This document shows positions 46,150-54,409 of a stretch of 64,000 bases of DNA, one piece after another; position 1 is the first letter of the stretch, and the number at the start of each line of letters is the position of its first letter. The DNA comes from DAOUBP01 sp964513075 (GTDB lineage: Bacteria; Chloroflexota; Anaerolineae; CG2-30-64-16): assembly GCA_964513075.1 (NCBI GenBank), contig CAZELR010000008.1, positions 1 through 64,000 on the forward strand, read 5' to 3'. A program made the position numbers and the translations under genes. A model generated the notes under the pieces. It saw only the letters and a list, made by a program, of their open reading frames with translations, was not told the DNA's origin and ran no database searches.

Positions 46150-46734
46150 ATGATCACCAACCTTGCCCGTGCCTGGGGGGCACACATTCTCGAACCCATC
46201 GCACGCTTCTTCGGCGCCATCGGGCTCACGCCTAACATGCTAACCTGGTTGGGGTTGGGGTTGACGATCGCCGTCAGCCTGATCCTGGCCTCAGGCTCCA
46301 TGCCCCTCGCCGGATTGTTGCTCATCGTGACGCTGGGCTTCGACGGGCTAGATGGCACCCTGGCGCGGCTCACCGGCGCCACCAGCCGCTTCGGAGCTTT
46401 CCTGGATTCCACCCTGGATCGCTGGGCGGAGGTTGTCTTATACAGTGCGCTGATCTGGCGCTTCTTACAAACAGGCGATGATCGCGGCGTCATGCTCGCA
46501 ACGGCCGCCATGGCCACATCGCTGCTCGTCAGCTACACGCGTGCGCGCGCCGAAGGGGTCGGCCTCCAATGCAAAGAGGGCGTGCTCACGCGGTTTGAGC
46601 GGTTAGCCATCCTCATCATCGGGCTTATAACGGGACTGATCGTCTGGGCATTGTGGATCATTGCTGTCCTTGCGGGTTTCACTGCTTTTCAGCGGATTTG
46701 GGTCACTTGGAAGGCGGATCGCGGCGTCTCTTAG
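46150..46734 (+). CDS. CDP-alcohol phosphatidyltransferase
   Basis: 194-aa membrane enzyme that transfers a phosphatidyl group from CDP-diacylglycerol to an alcohol (glycerol-phosphate, inositol-phosphate or similar). The complete family motif DxxDGxxAR(x8)GxxxDxxxD is present: Asp65, Asp68, Gly69, Ala72, Arg73, Gly82, Asp86 and Asp90. Five to six hydrophobic segments flank it (LGLGLTIAVSLILASGSMPL; LAILIIGLITGLIVWALWII). Too general to choose between PgsA and other acceptors. ATG 46150 follows TGAGG. The ECF sigma gene starts 22 nt after the stop, so the two may be co-transcribed. Confidence 0.9.
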   Translation: MITNLARAWGAHILEPIARFFGAIGLTPNMLTWLGLGLTIAVSLILASGSMPLAGLLLIVTLGFDGLDGTLARLTGATSRFGAFLDSTLDRWAEVVLYSALIWRFLQTGDDRGVMLATAAMATSLLVSYTRARAEGVGLQCKEGVLTRFERLAILIIGLITGLIVWALWIIAVLAGFTAFQRIWVTWKADRGVS

Positions 46735-46756
46735 CCAGAAAACGTCAGTAGATGGC

Positions 46757-47377
46757 ATGTTTCTGCTAAATTGGCTAAACTGCGCGTTATCTTTTGCGGC
46801 CTCAAGCGTCTTGAACAGTGATAGGACGCACAGCGAGGACAGGCCGGAACAGGACGCGCTCATCGAACGAGCCCGTTACGCCGATCCAGGCGCGCTGGCG
46901 GCGCTGTACGATCAGTACGTCGACAAAATCTACAGCTACATCTATCACCGGGTGAATAACGCCCAACTAGCTGAAGACCTTACCGGCCAGGCGTTTGTAC
47001 GAATGCTGGAGGCGGTGAAGACAGGCAGAACGTGGCAGACGTCCTTCTCGGGTTGGCTGTATCGTATTGCGCACAATCTGGTGATCGATCATTATCGACG
47101 ACGCGAGCGCGCTTCGTTCGTGGATCTGGACGAGACGATACCGATTCAAACGCAGGACTGTGATCCGGCCAGGAGTATCGAAACGCGGCTCGACAAAGAA
47201 CGGCTCCACGCCGCACTCGCTCGGCTGACCGAAGAACAGGCGCAAGTGATCGTGCTGCGTTTTCAGGATGAGTTAAGCATTGCCGAGGCTGCTGAGGTCA
47301 TGGGCAAAACCGATGGCGCCATCAAGGCTCTACAATACCGGGCCGTGCTGGCACTGAAGCGGGTGATGCGATCATGA
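46757..47377 (+). CDS. ECF sigma factor
   Basis: 206 aa from the ATG at 46757 (MFLLNWLNCA); the exact start is uncertain, since the conserved region begins about 35 residues in and an internal TTG is possible. Region 2 (about 47-115: ALAALYDQYVDKIYSYIYHR, AEDLTGQAFVRMLE, WLYRIAHNLVIDHYRRRERA) and region 4 (about 150-203: ARLTEEQAQVIVLRFQDELS, IAEAAEVMGKTDGAIKALQY) are complete. Its stop overlaps the next start by ATGA, pairing it with a membrane DUF5667 protein that likely acts as its anti-sigma or sensor. Confidence 0.93.
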   Translation: MFLLNWLNCALSFAASSVLNSDRTHSEDRPEQDALIERARYADPGALAALYDQYVDKIYSYIYHRVNNAQLAEDLTGQAFVRMLEAVKTGRTWQTSFSGWLYRIAHNLVIDHYRRRERASFVDLDETIPIQTQDCDPARSIETRLDKERLHAALARLTEEQAQVIVLRFQDELSIAEAAEVMGKTDGAIKALQYRAVLALKRVMRS

Positions 47378-49242
47378 GTCGGGAAGATATCCTGATCAAA
47401 CTCATGGCAGAATGCGCCGACCCAGTGATGGCAGGCGCCAGTATCGACGCGTGCCTGGAACACCAGCCGCTGTACGCTCCGGAACTCAAGCCTTTGCTCA
47501 ACACCGTGGTCGCTGTGCACGAGTTGCGCGTCGTGCCTGCACGGTCGGCCGCCGTGGCAGCCCAAAGCCGAACGGAATTCCTGGCCGCAATGCGCGCGCT
47601 CAGCACCGGGGACGCAAGGGGCTGGGATCCCCTCGGCCAACTGTCGGCATGGTGGCTTGGGCTGCGCCGCTGGGGCACCAATTTGCTGGGCGCAGGCGGT
47701 CTGCCCCGCATGATGCCTTCAGGCCTGACTGCCGCGCTGTTGATTGTGCTTCTTGGCGGTCTCCTGCTCACCGAGATGGTCACTGTATCGGCAAGCGCGC
47801 TGCCAGGCAACCCACTCTACCCCGTGAAGACAACTGCAGAACAGTTTCAGGTCTTCTTCGCCTTTGACAGCCAGACACGAGCACAACTGCTGACTGAGAT
47901 CGAGGAGCGCCGCATCGACGAAGCCAAGGCCGTCGTCGAGCTGGGCCGCAGGGTCGCCAACGTACCACTGCATGGCATCATCGAGGCGATCACGGGTAAC
48001 ACCTGGGAGATTTCCGGGTTGATCGTGACGATTGCGCCCGACAGCCGTATCTTCGGCACGCCACAGGTGGGCAGTCGCGTACAAGGCCGGGCACGCGCGC
48101 CCGGTGATGGCTCACTCATCGTAGGCTACGTGAAGGTGCAATCATCCGCGCAGACGCAGCCGGCAGTTCCGCCAGCAACACCTACGCCGACTCGATTAAC
48201 CCCAAGCGCTACAGCGACAGCGACGGCTACCAGCATCGGCACCCTCGGCCCCGCCCCAGCAACCGGAGGGGGTTCGCGCTGGCTTCCAGCGCCGTACTAT
48301 GAGCCGACGGAGACGCTCACTCCCAAACCTACCGGGACGCCGACTGCCAGGCCGACAGCAACACCGACCAGCACGCAGCTCGCCACGGCCACAGCGACGA
48401 CTACCCCATCGCCGGCGCCGACGCGCGAACAGACGAAGGAACGCATCATCGGCCGCGTGGACAGCCGCAATGGCAGCGTCTGGGTCATTAGCGGCATTAC
48501 GGTCGAGGTTGACGGCAATACTCGCATCTCCGGCGCCTGCGAGGTGGGCGCAAAAGTGGAGGCGGTCGTCGTTGCCAAGCCCAGCGGGGGGTATCTGGCT
48601 TTATCGATCACCCAGATTGCATCGCCGGATCGCACCCCTGAGCCGCTGGAGTTCGTCGGCACAGTCGAAGCCATCGAGGGCCCGGTCTGGATTATCGATG
48701 GTCTGCGGGTGTTGGAGACCGGTGATACAGTGTTGGTAAACGACCCAGGCATCGGGGACTTGGTCGAAGTGAAAGCCGAACGTCGCGCTGATGGAGAGAT
48801 TTATGCGCGACGCATCACGGCCATCCGTGAGAACATCGTGGATTTCGAGGGCGTGATTGAAGCCATGAACGGGGACACCTGGCAAATTGGCAGCCACGCC
48901 GTGCTTGTGACTGCTGAGACGCAGGTCTACGGCGATCCGATCATCGGTTCGCTCGTTCAAGTGAGAGCGGTGGAAAAGGCTTACAAACGCCTGATTGCCC
49001 AAATCATCTCAGTAGTAATGCCCACGCCGACACCAACTGCTACGCCAACACCGACTGCAGCGCCGACTGCGACCGAAACGCCAGAGCTAATCGCAACGCC
49101 GACTGTGACCGCCGTGCCGGAGCCAACAGCAACCCAGACGGCGACCGCCGCACCGGAGCCAACCGGAACAGCTACGCCGGAAATCAAAGAAACAACACCC
49201 ACGACGATGTGGATGCGGACCCTGGCAGGGGGCGTCGCCTGA
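47374..49242 (+). CDS. DUF5667/DUF5666 membrane protein, possible anti-sigma factor
   Basis: 622 aa. A cytoplasmic N-terminal region (about 1-110) is followed by one membrane segment (about 115-134: GLTAALLIVLLGGLLLTEMV). Next is a DUF5667-type segment (ALPGNPLYPVKTTAEQFQVF, IEERRIDEAKAVVELGRRV). Four DUF5666-like beta modules follow, each of the form GxIEAxxGxxWxIxG...VGSxVxV (starting GIIEAITGNTWEISG, GRVDSRNGSVWVISG, GTVEAIEGPVWIIDG, GVIEAMNGDTWQIGS). They are separated by Thr/Pro linkers, and the C-terminal tail is Thr/Pro/Glu-rich. The ATGA overlap with the ECF gene and the N-in topology fit a regulator of that sigma factor; this is inferred. Confidence 0.75.
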   Translation: MSREDILIKLMAECADPVMAGASIDACLEHQPLYAPELKPLLNTVVAVHELRVVPARSAAVAAQSRTEFLAAMRALSTGDARGWDPLGQLSAWWLGLRRWGTNLLGAGGLPRMMPSGLTAALLIVLLGGLLLTEMVTVSASALPGNPLYPVKTTAEQFQVFFAFDSQTRAQLLTEIEERRIDEAKAVVELGRRVANVPLHGIIEAITGNTWEISGLIVTIAPDSRIFGTPQVGSRVQGRARAPGDGSLIVGYVKVQSSAQTQPAVPPATPTPTRLTPSATATATATSIGTLGPAPATGGGSRWLPAPYYEPTETLTPKPTGTPTARPTATPTSTQLATATATTTPSPAPTREQTKERIIGRVDSRNGSVWVISGITVEVDGNTRISGACEVGAKVEAVVVAKPSGGYLALSITQIASPDRTPEPLEFVGTVEAIEGPVWIIDGLRVLETGDTVLVNDPGIGDLVEVKAERRADGEIYARRITAIRENIVDFEGVIEAMNGDTWQIGSHAVLVTAETQVYGDPIIGSLVQVRAVEKAYKRLIAQIISVVMPTPTPTATPTPTAAPTATETPELIATPTVTAVPEPTATQTATAAPEPTGTATPEIKETTPTTMWMRTLAGGVA

Positions 49243-49249
49243 CCGGAGG

Positions 49250-51232
49250 ATGAAGAAGGTGGACGCGCAAACCCGCGGTCGGATCACAGGACTCACCGTC
49301 ATGATGTGCATTCTTGTGCTCATCTTGATAGCGGCGGTTCCTCCGCGCTCAGCCGCCGGTGTGCTGCCGACCCGACCGGACGATGGGGTGTCCATCCGTT
49401 TCGAGGGTTATCTCAAAGCTATCGGCCCCGGCAAGTGGCTGGTCGGTGACTCCATTGTACTTGTTGATACTCAAACGATCATCATTGAGAAGCGGGGGCG
49501 CGCCGAAGTCGGCGCGTGGGTGGTGGTCTGGGGCCTCCAGAGCCAGACTGGCGCAATTACCGGAGAACTTATCCAGGTAGAGCGTCCGGCGGGGAACTCT
49601 GGGCCAATCTGGCAATTCTCAGGCTTGGTCTCAAAACATATCGTCCAGGCGGACGGCACCGAATGGTGGGTCATCAACGGGCTGGCGGTTCAATCCACGG
49701 GGAATACACAATTCAGAGGCACGCCCGACACGGGCTGGCTGGTGTGGGTGGTGGCCGAGTACCAGGAGTCATTTCTTCGCGCCCTGGTGATCGAGGCCAT
49801 CGCCGAGACTCCCGAATCGATGCCCGTAGAATTCGAAGGGACCCTGGAGGCGTTCGGACCGGATGGGGGGCAGATAGATGGTCACGCGTTCATCCTGGCT
49901 GACAAGCCGGTCATCATCGGACAGCCGGCAGCTGGTCTCCAGGTGCAAGTGCGGGCCACCCAAAACGCATCCGGCTTGCTGGTAGTTTACCTGCTGAGGG
50001 TGGTCGAGACAGCCGCCTCATGGGCCTGGAGGCACGGCAGCTACATGAATACAAGCGCCGCCCAGGTCGATGTCGCCCCGCCGGACTCCCCAGCGCCGAC
50101 TGCTCTTGCGGGAGCCAGGGTGCCAAACGCCACCTCGACCCCCTGGGGCACGCCTGAACTCGTGATCACCGGGCTGACCGATGCGGCCCGGCCAGCTCTC
50201 GCAGACACCGGCGATGGCACGACGCATGCGCTGTGGGAATCAGGCGGCAACGTGTTCTGGGCCACGCGGGCGCCGGGCCAGGGCTGGAGCCAGGCCCAAC
50301 GCATCGCTTCCGGCAGTGAGCCCACTCTGGCTGTGGATAGTGCGGGCCACCTTCACGTACTCTTCACCAAGCAATTCCTGGACAACTACGAGATTTATCA
50401 TGTCATGTACAAGGAAGGGACATGGACCCTGCCGATCAACGTCTCGCGCACATCCGGGGTGTCAACGAAACCTGCGCTGGCGGCCGGCAAAGATGGCCGA
50501 CTTTACGCCACCTGGATGGATGACACCCCCGGCTACTCGATCATCTACAGTGCAAAATGGTCCTACAGTGCACGCTGGCCCAACGGTTTCTGGCGCAATC
50601 AGCCCATCCCTTACGGCCGTGGGCAATTTCCAGCCATCGCCGTGACACAGGATGAGACGATCTTCTTGGCGTGGCAGGACCTTGTCCCAACCATCGACAA
50701 CCCGACCGGCTTTTCCAATATCTTTTTAAGCGAATGGCAGAAGGATAGCTGGTCACTGCCGATCAATATCTCGGATTGCGAAGATGTAGACGCCAAGGAG
50801 GTCAGCATCACCACCACAGCCGATGGGCTGGCGCACCTCGTGTGGATCGAGGATACTCGCAGTATACGCTACGGCTTTGGGCAAGGCCGGTCCTGGCCAT
50901 TGCCGCGCACCGTTACCACAGCCGCGGTCCTGGCACGTGGCCCCCGCATTGCAACTGTGGATGGCTACTTCCTGCACATCGCCTGGGATGAGGCAGCAAT
51001 ACTGCGCGCCACTTCGGCTCCTGGCAGGTCAGCGATCTGGCCGACACCGATAGCTGTCACAACGTTGCAAGGAACGTTTAAGGATGTAGGACTAAATATC
51101 ACGCTGGAAAACGAGATGACTCTCAGTTGGGTCCAAATCTCGCAGACCGGCGAGACCAGCATATACGAAAGCCGCTGCGAGCGGCTCATACCCAACCGTA
51201 TTTGGTTGCCGGCGATCTTGAACGGTCAGTAA
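49250..51232 (+). CDS. Secreted DUF5666-like and beta-propeller protein
   Basis: 660 aa. N-terminal hydrophobic export segment (LTVMMCILVLILIAAVP). Three DUF5666-like modules (about 45-105, 115-175, 185-245: RFEGYLKAIGPGKWLVGDSI, IWQFSGLVSKHIVQADGTEW, VEFEGTLEAFGPDGGQIDGH). The C-terminal half holds repeats of a sialidase-like/BNR propeller type (GTTHALWESGGNVFWATRAP, GHLHVLFTKQFLDNYEIYHV, GRLYATWMDDTPGYSIIYSA, GLAHLVWIEDTRSIRYGFGQ). No catalytic Asp-box set is clear, so binding is more likely than hydrolysis. GGAGG abuts the ATG at 49250, so a GTG at 49259 (9-nt spacing) may be the true start. It follows the DUF5667 gene by 7 nt. Confidence 0.72.
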   Translation: MKKVDAQTRGRITGLTVMMCILVLILIAAVPPRSAAGVLPTRPDDGVSIRFEGYLKAIGPGKWLVGDSIVLVDTQTIIIEKRGRAEVGAWVVVWGLQSQTGAITGELIQVERPAGNSGPIWQFSGLVSKHIVQADGTEWWVINGLAVQSTGNTQFRGTPDTGWLVWVVAEYQESFLRALVIEAIAETPESMPVEFEGTLEAFGPDGGQIDGHAFILADKPVIIGQPAAGLQVQVRATQNASGLLVVYLLRVVETAASWAWRHGSYMNTSAAQVDVAPPDSPAPTALAGARVPNATSTPWGTPELVITGLTDAARPALADTGDGTTHALWESGGNVFWATRAPGQGWSQAQRIASGSEPTLAVDSAGHLHVLFTKQFLDNYEIYHVMYKEGTWTLPINVSRTSGVSTKPALAAGKDGRLYATWMDDTPGYSIIYSAKWSYSARWPNGFWRNQPIPYGRGQFPAIAVTQDETIFLAWQDLVPTIDNPTGFSNIFLSEWQKDSWSLPINISDCEDVDAKEVSITTTADGLAHLVWIEDTRSIRYGFGQGRSWPLPRTVTTAAVLARGPRIATVDGYFLHIAWDEAAILRATSAPGRSAIWPTPIAVTTLQGTFKDVGLNITLENEMTLSWVQISQTGETSIYESRCERLIPNRIWLPAILNGQ

Positions 51233-51255
51233 GGTCCAGGCACCCACTGACCAAC

Positions 51256-51720
51256 TTACCCACTGATCCCGGACCAGTGTCGATCCTCAAAACTCAGACC
51301 GCTGCGGAGCAGTTCCTGGCGAATCGTCTCAGCACTGATATCGGACAACACTCCCCGTTGAATCAACTGCGTACGCAAGCGTTGTAAGGACCAGGTCTCG
51401 AATTCCAGCCCCAAATCTTGGGGCTGAGTCGTTGCGAGACCAATGATCGCCTGGCGCTGCTCATTGCTGAACAGTTTCGGCCGTCCAGGGGAACGCTGCG
51501 GCTGCAGCCCTTTGAGTCCGCAACGATTGAAGCGGTGAAGCCACTTCCGCACATTGATTGGATGTAGACCAATCTCCCGACTGATCTCGTGTACTCCGAT
51601 GCGCCGCGCAGACAGACTCACGATCTTTGCCCTCCGGGCGATCTCCGGATCCGTGCCGCACAGCATCTCTTCAAGTTGGCTGACTTCGTCAGCCTTAAGT
51701 GTCCGCACATAGAGCGCCAT
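51256..51720 (-). CDS. Orphan IS630-type helix-turn-helix protein
   Basis: 154 aa with two HTH units as in the DNA-binding half of IS630/Tc1-type transposases: ARRIGVHEISREIGLHPINV, RKWLHRFNRCGLKGL with the linker PQRSPGRPKLFSNEQRQAI, then WSLQRLRTQLIQRGVLSDIS, AETIRQELLRSG. The catalytic DDE half that should follow (below 51256 on this strand) is absent: only 23 nt remain before the neighbouring stop. GGGAGG upstream of the ATG at 51720 shows it can be translated. Either an IS remnant or a domesticated repressor. Confidence 0.8.
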   Translation of the reverse strand: MALYVRTLKADEVSQLEEMLCGTDPEIARRAKIVSLSARRIGVHEISREIGLHPINVRKWLHRFNRCGLKGLQPQRSPGRPKLFSNEQRQAIIGLATTQPQDLGLEFETWSLQRLRTQLIQRGVLSDISAETIRQELLRSGLSFEDRHWSGISG

Positions 51721-52050
51721 ACCTTGCCTCCCTGATGCAATTGTGCCTGGTGAAGTCCCTCGCGCAAGAGCCTTGTCCCAGGCAAAACACCTTCACTCAT
51801 CAAGACGCACGCGGCCACAAAAGGTAACGCGATTTGTCTGCGCGTTTTTGAATTTCGTCCAGCATATCTACATCCGTTTTGTTTCAGATCCGACTACAGA
51901 CAGGGACGCCGCCCGGGCTCACAAGCGACAGTCCTAACCCATCGAGCAAAACATGACATCTGTCATGTCGGTTGTGGCCGGCCTCAAGATATAATAACAT
52001 CTCAGATATTGAGCTTGTTTCATATTCGCCACTCTGGAGGTTCAACAGCC
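51721..52050. other. 330-nt intergenic region upstream of fhs
   Basis: No supported coding sequence. It holds the palindrome at 51951-51968, the TATAAT at 51990-51995 and the fhs ribosome-binding site (TGGAGG near 52035-52041). No terminal inverted repeats for the neighbouring IS630-like gene were recognised. Confidence 0.6.
51951..51995 (+). promoter_or_regulatory. fhs promoter region with 8-bp-arm palindrome
   Basis: ACATGACATCTGTCATGT (51951-51968) is a perfect inverted repeat with a 2-nt centre. A TATAAT follows at 51990-51995. The palindrome overlaps the place where a -35 box would sit (about 51967-51972), and no good -35 is seen, so an activator may bind here. Confidence 0.55.
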
Positions 52051-53922
52051 ATGCAACGCGTCAAACCCGTCCCCAGCGACCTGGAGATCGCCCAGGCAGT
52101 CGAACTGAAGCCTATCATCAAGATTGCAGAGTCTATGGGCCTCTCTGTTGACGATATAGAGCTCTTCGGTAAGTACAAAGCCAAAGTCCACCTGGACGTG
52201 CGCGAGAAATTTGCCGACCGGCCCCAGGGCAAATACATCGATGTCACAGCCATTACTCCCACTCCTTTGGGAGAAGGCAAAACCACCACAACTGTCGGCC
52301 TGACCCAAAGCTTGGGGGTTCTTGGCAAGAACGTCGTTGCTTGCATCCGCCAACCATCGCAGGGCCCCACCTTCGGCATCAAGGGCGGCGCGGCCGGCGG
52401 CGGCTATTCTCAGATCGTCCCTATGGAGGACTTCAACCTCCATCTCACCGGCGACATTCACGCCATCACCGCGGCCCATGACCTCATCGCGGCGGCGATT
52501 GACGCACGCATGCTGCACGAATCTTCCACCGAGCCGCAGGCGATGTTCGACCGCTTGTGTCCCACGGATAAGGCTGGCAAGCGCAGCTTCTCGCCCACCA
52601 TGCTGCGCCGCCTGGCCAAGCTCGGCATCGCCAAGACCGATCCTGAGGAGCTCACCCCCGAAGAGCGCACCCGCTTCGCCGTCCTCGACATCGATCCTGC
52701 CAGCATCACCTGGAACCGCGTCATCGACATCTCCGACCGCTTCCTCCGCAAGATCGAAATCGGTCTGGGGCCGGAGGAAAAGGGCCTTACCCGCATCACC
52801 GGCTACGATATCACCGTCGCCTCTGAGTTGATGGCCATCCTGGCCCTCACTACCAGCCTGGAAGACTTGCGCGACCGCATCGGCCGCGCAGTGGTCGGCA
52901 CCAGCAAGACTGGCGAGGCCGTGACCGTGGAGGACCTGGGCGTAGCCGGGGCAGCCACCGTCCTGATGAAGGACGCCATCATGCCCAATTTGATGCAGAC
53001 CGTGGAGGGCCAACCCGCCTTCGTGCACGCCGGACCGTTCGCTAACATCGCTCACGGCAACTCCTCCATCGTCGCCGATCAAATCGCGCTCAAGTTAGCC
53101 GATTACGTGGTGACCGAGTCGGGCTTCGGCGCAGATATGGGCATGGAGAAGTTCCTGGATATCAAGTGTCGCTATTCCGGCTTGATCCCCAACTGCATCG
53201 TGTTAGTGGCCACGGTGCGCGCCCTCAAGATGCACGGCGGCGGCCCCAGGGTCGTGGCCGGCAAACCGCTGGATCACGCCTACACCAGCGAGAATCTGCC
53301 GCTGCTGGAGAAGGGCTGCGCCAACCTGGAAGCGCACATCGAGAACATCAAGCGCTATGGCGTCCCGGTCGTGGTGGCAATCAATATGTTCAAAGATGAT
53401 ACTCCGGCTGAAATCGCCCTGATCCGCGAGAAGGCGATCGCGGCCGGCGCTGAGGATGCGGTGCTGAGCGCCCACTGGGCCGAGGGCGGCGACGGCGCGA
53501 TCGAACTAGCCGAGGCCGTCATCAAGGCATGCGACAAGCCCAGCAACTTCCAGTTTCTATACCCGCTGGAGTGGAGCATCAAAGAAAAGATCGAAAAGAT
53601 CGCCAAGGATATCTATGGCGCCGGCAGCGTGAGCTACACGCCCGAGGCCGAGGCCAAGATCGAGCTCTACACCCGCCTCGGCTTCGACAAACTGCCCATC
53701 TGCATGGCCAAGACGCACCTCAGCCTGAGCCATGAGCCGGCAGTCAAAGGCCGGCCGCAGGGCTACGTCTTCCCCGTCCGCGACGTACGTGCTTCGGTCG
53801 GCGCGGGCTTCCTCTACCCGCTCTGCGGCGAGATGCGCACCATGCCCGGCCTGCCCACCCGCCCCGTCTTCTATGACGTCGACCTCGACCTGGAAACCGG
53901 CCGCGTCGTGGGCCTATTCTAG
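52051..53922 (+). CDS. fhs: Formate-tetrahydrofolate ligase
   Basis: Makes 10-formyl-THF from formate, THF and ATP in the cytoplasm, feeding one-carbon metabolism or the methyl branch of the Wood-Ljungdahl pathway. 623 aa from the ATG at 52051 (TGGAGG 9-nt spacing), longer than the usual roughly 555-560. The ATP-binding TPLGEGKTTTT starts at 71; RQPSQGPTFGIKGGAAGGGY, HLTGDIHAITAAHDLIAAAI and GPFANIAHGNSSIVAD are diagnostic. A palindrome and TATAAT precede it, and a 22-bp hairpin follows. No other folate-pathway genes are nearby. Confidence 0.97.
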   Translation: MQRVKPVPSDLEIAQAVELKPIIKIAESMGLSVDDIELFGKYKAKVHLDVREKFADRPQGKYIDVTAITPTPLGEGKTTTTVGLTQSLGVLGKNVVACIRQPSQGPTFGIKGGAAGGGYSQIVPMEDFNLHLTGDIHAITAAHDLIAAAIDARMLHESSTEPQAMFDRLCPTDKAGKRSFSPTMLRRLAKLGIAKTDPEELTPEERTRFAVLDIDPASITWNRVIDISDRFLRKIEIGLGPEEKGLTRITGYDITVASELMAILALTTSLEDLRDRIGRAVVGTSKTGEAVTVEDLGVAGAATVLMKDAIMPNLMQTVEGQPAFVHAGPFANIAHGNSSIVADQIALKLADYVVTESGFGADMGMEKFLDIKCRYSGLIPNCIVLVATVRALKMHGGGPRVVAGKPLDHAYTSENLPLLEKGCANLEAHIENIKRYGVPVVVAINMFKDDTPAEIALIREKAIAAGAEDAVLSAHWAEGGDGAIELAEAVIKACDKPSNFQFLYPLEWSIKEKIEKIAKDIYGAGSVSYTPEAEAKIELYTRLGFDKLPICMAKTHLSLSHEPAVKGRPQGYVFPVRDVRASVGAGFLYPLCGEMRTMPGLPTRPVFYDVDLDLETGRVVGLF

Positions 53923-53930
53923 TCCTCTGA

Positions 53931-53977
53931 CGTCGTCACAAACCAGGTTTCTCGGAGAAACCTGGTTTGTGACGACG
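53931..53977. terminator. 22-bp hairpin terminator of fhs (repeat-family member)
   Basis: Arms 53931-53952 and 53956-53977 are exact reverse complements with the 3-nt loop CGG, starting 8 nt after the fhs stop. The core AAACCAGGTTTCTCGGAGAA parallels the hairpin at 40847-40881, with A/G and matching T/C changes that keep the pairing. Confidence 0.8.
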
Positions 53978-53993
53978 ATTCGATGTGAGTGAT

Positions 53994-54061
53994 TTGTCAA
54001 ACCCCGCTCACTCTAGTATAATGTTACTGACCTCCGCAGAACGACGTTCTGCGGAGGTCAG
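53994..54061 (+). promoter_or_regulatory. fmdB promoter with 17-bp palindrome at +1
   Basis: TTGTCA (53994-53999), 17-nt spacer, perfect TATAAT (54017-54022). Predicted start about 54029. A perfect inverted repeat with 17-nt arms (54027-54043 and 54045-54061) around a single A begins at the start site. Confidence 0.75.
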
Positions 54062-54095
54062 AGTGTTGAAAGAGTGACTCACAGGGGAACATCTG

Positions 54096-54389
54096 ATGCC
54101 GATTTACGAGTATGAATGTGAACATTGCGGCGTGCGATTCGAAAAAATGCAGCGCATGGCAGACCCGGTGTTGACCGATTGCCCTGAATGCGGTGGACAT
54201 ATCCATCGCGTCATGCAGCCGGTAGGCATCATCTTTAAGGGTTCCGGTTTCTACGTCACCGACAACAAGGGCAAGTCCTCCACGGGAGTGCCAACCAAGA
54301 AGAAAGAGGACGAGAGCAAGCCGGCCGCCGCGTCAACCAGCAGCGAGAGCAGCACGCCAGCCGCGGGGACCGAGAAGAAAGCAGACTAG
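54096..54389 (+). CDS. FmdB-family zinc-ribbon protein
   Basis: 97 aa. FmdB/CxxC_CxxC_SSSS domain: MPIYEYECEHCGVRFEKMQR with two CxxC pairs (CEHC, CPEC) expected to hold one zinc, then the GIIFKGSGFYVTDN segment shared by the family. The C-terminal third is Lys/Ser/Glu/Ala-rich and probably disordered. Described family members act as putative regulators, but the role is unsettled. GGGGA lies upstream of the ATG at 54096. Monocistronic, with its own strong promoter and palindrome. Confidence 0.9.
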   Translation: MPIYEYECEHCGVRFEKMQRMADPVLTDCPECGGHIHRVMQPVGIIFKGSGFYVTDNKGKSSTGVPTKKKEDESKPAAASTSSESSTPAAGTEKKAD

Positions 54390-54409
54390 GCCCTTCTCCA
54401 CAATCTTAG

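Noticed and set aside
51256..51720. Complete IS630 insertion sequence
   Set aside because: No DDE catalytic half and no terminal inverted repeats or target duplication recognised.
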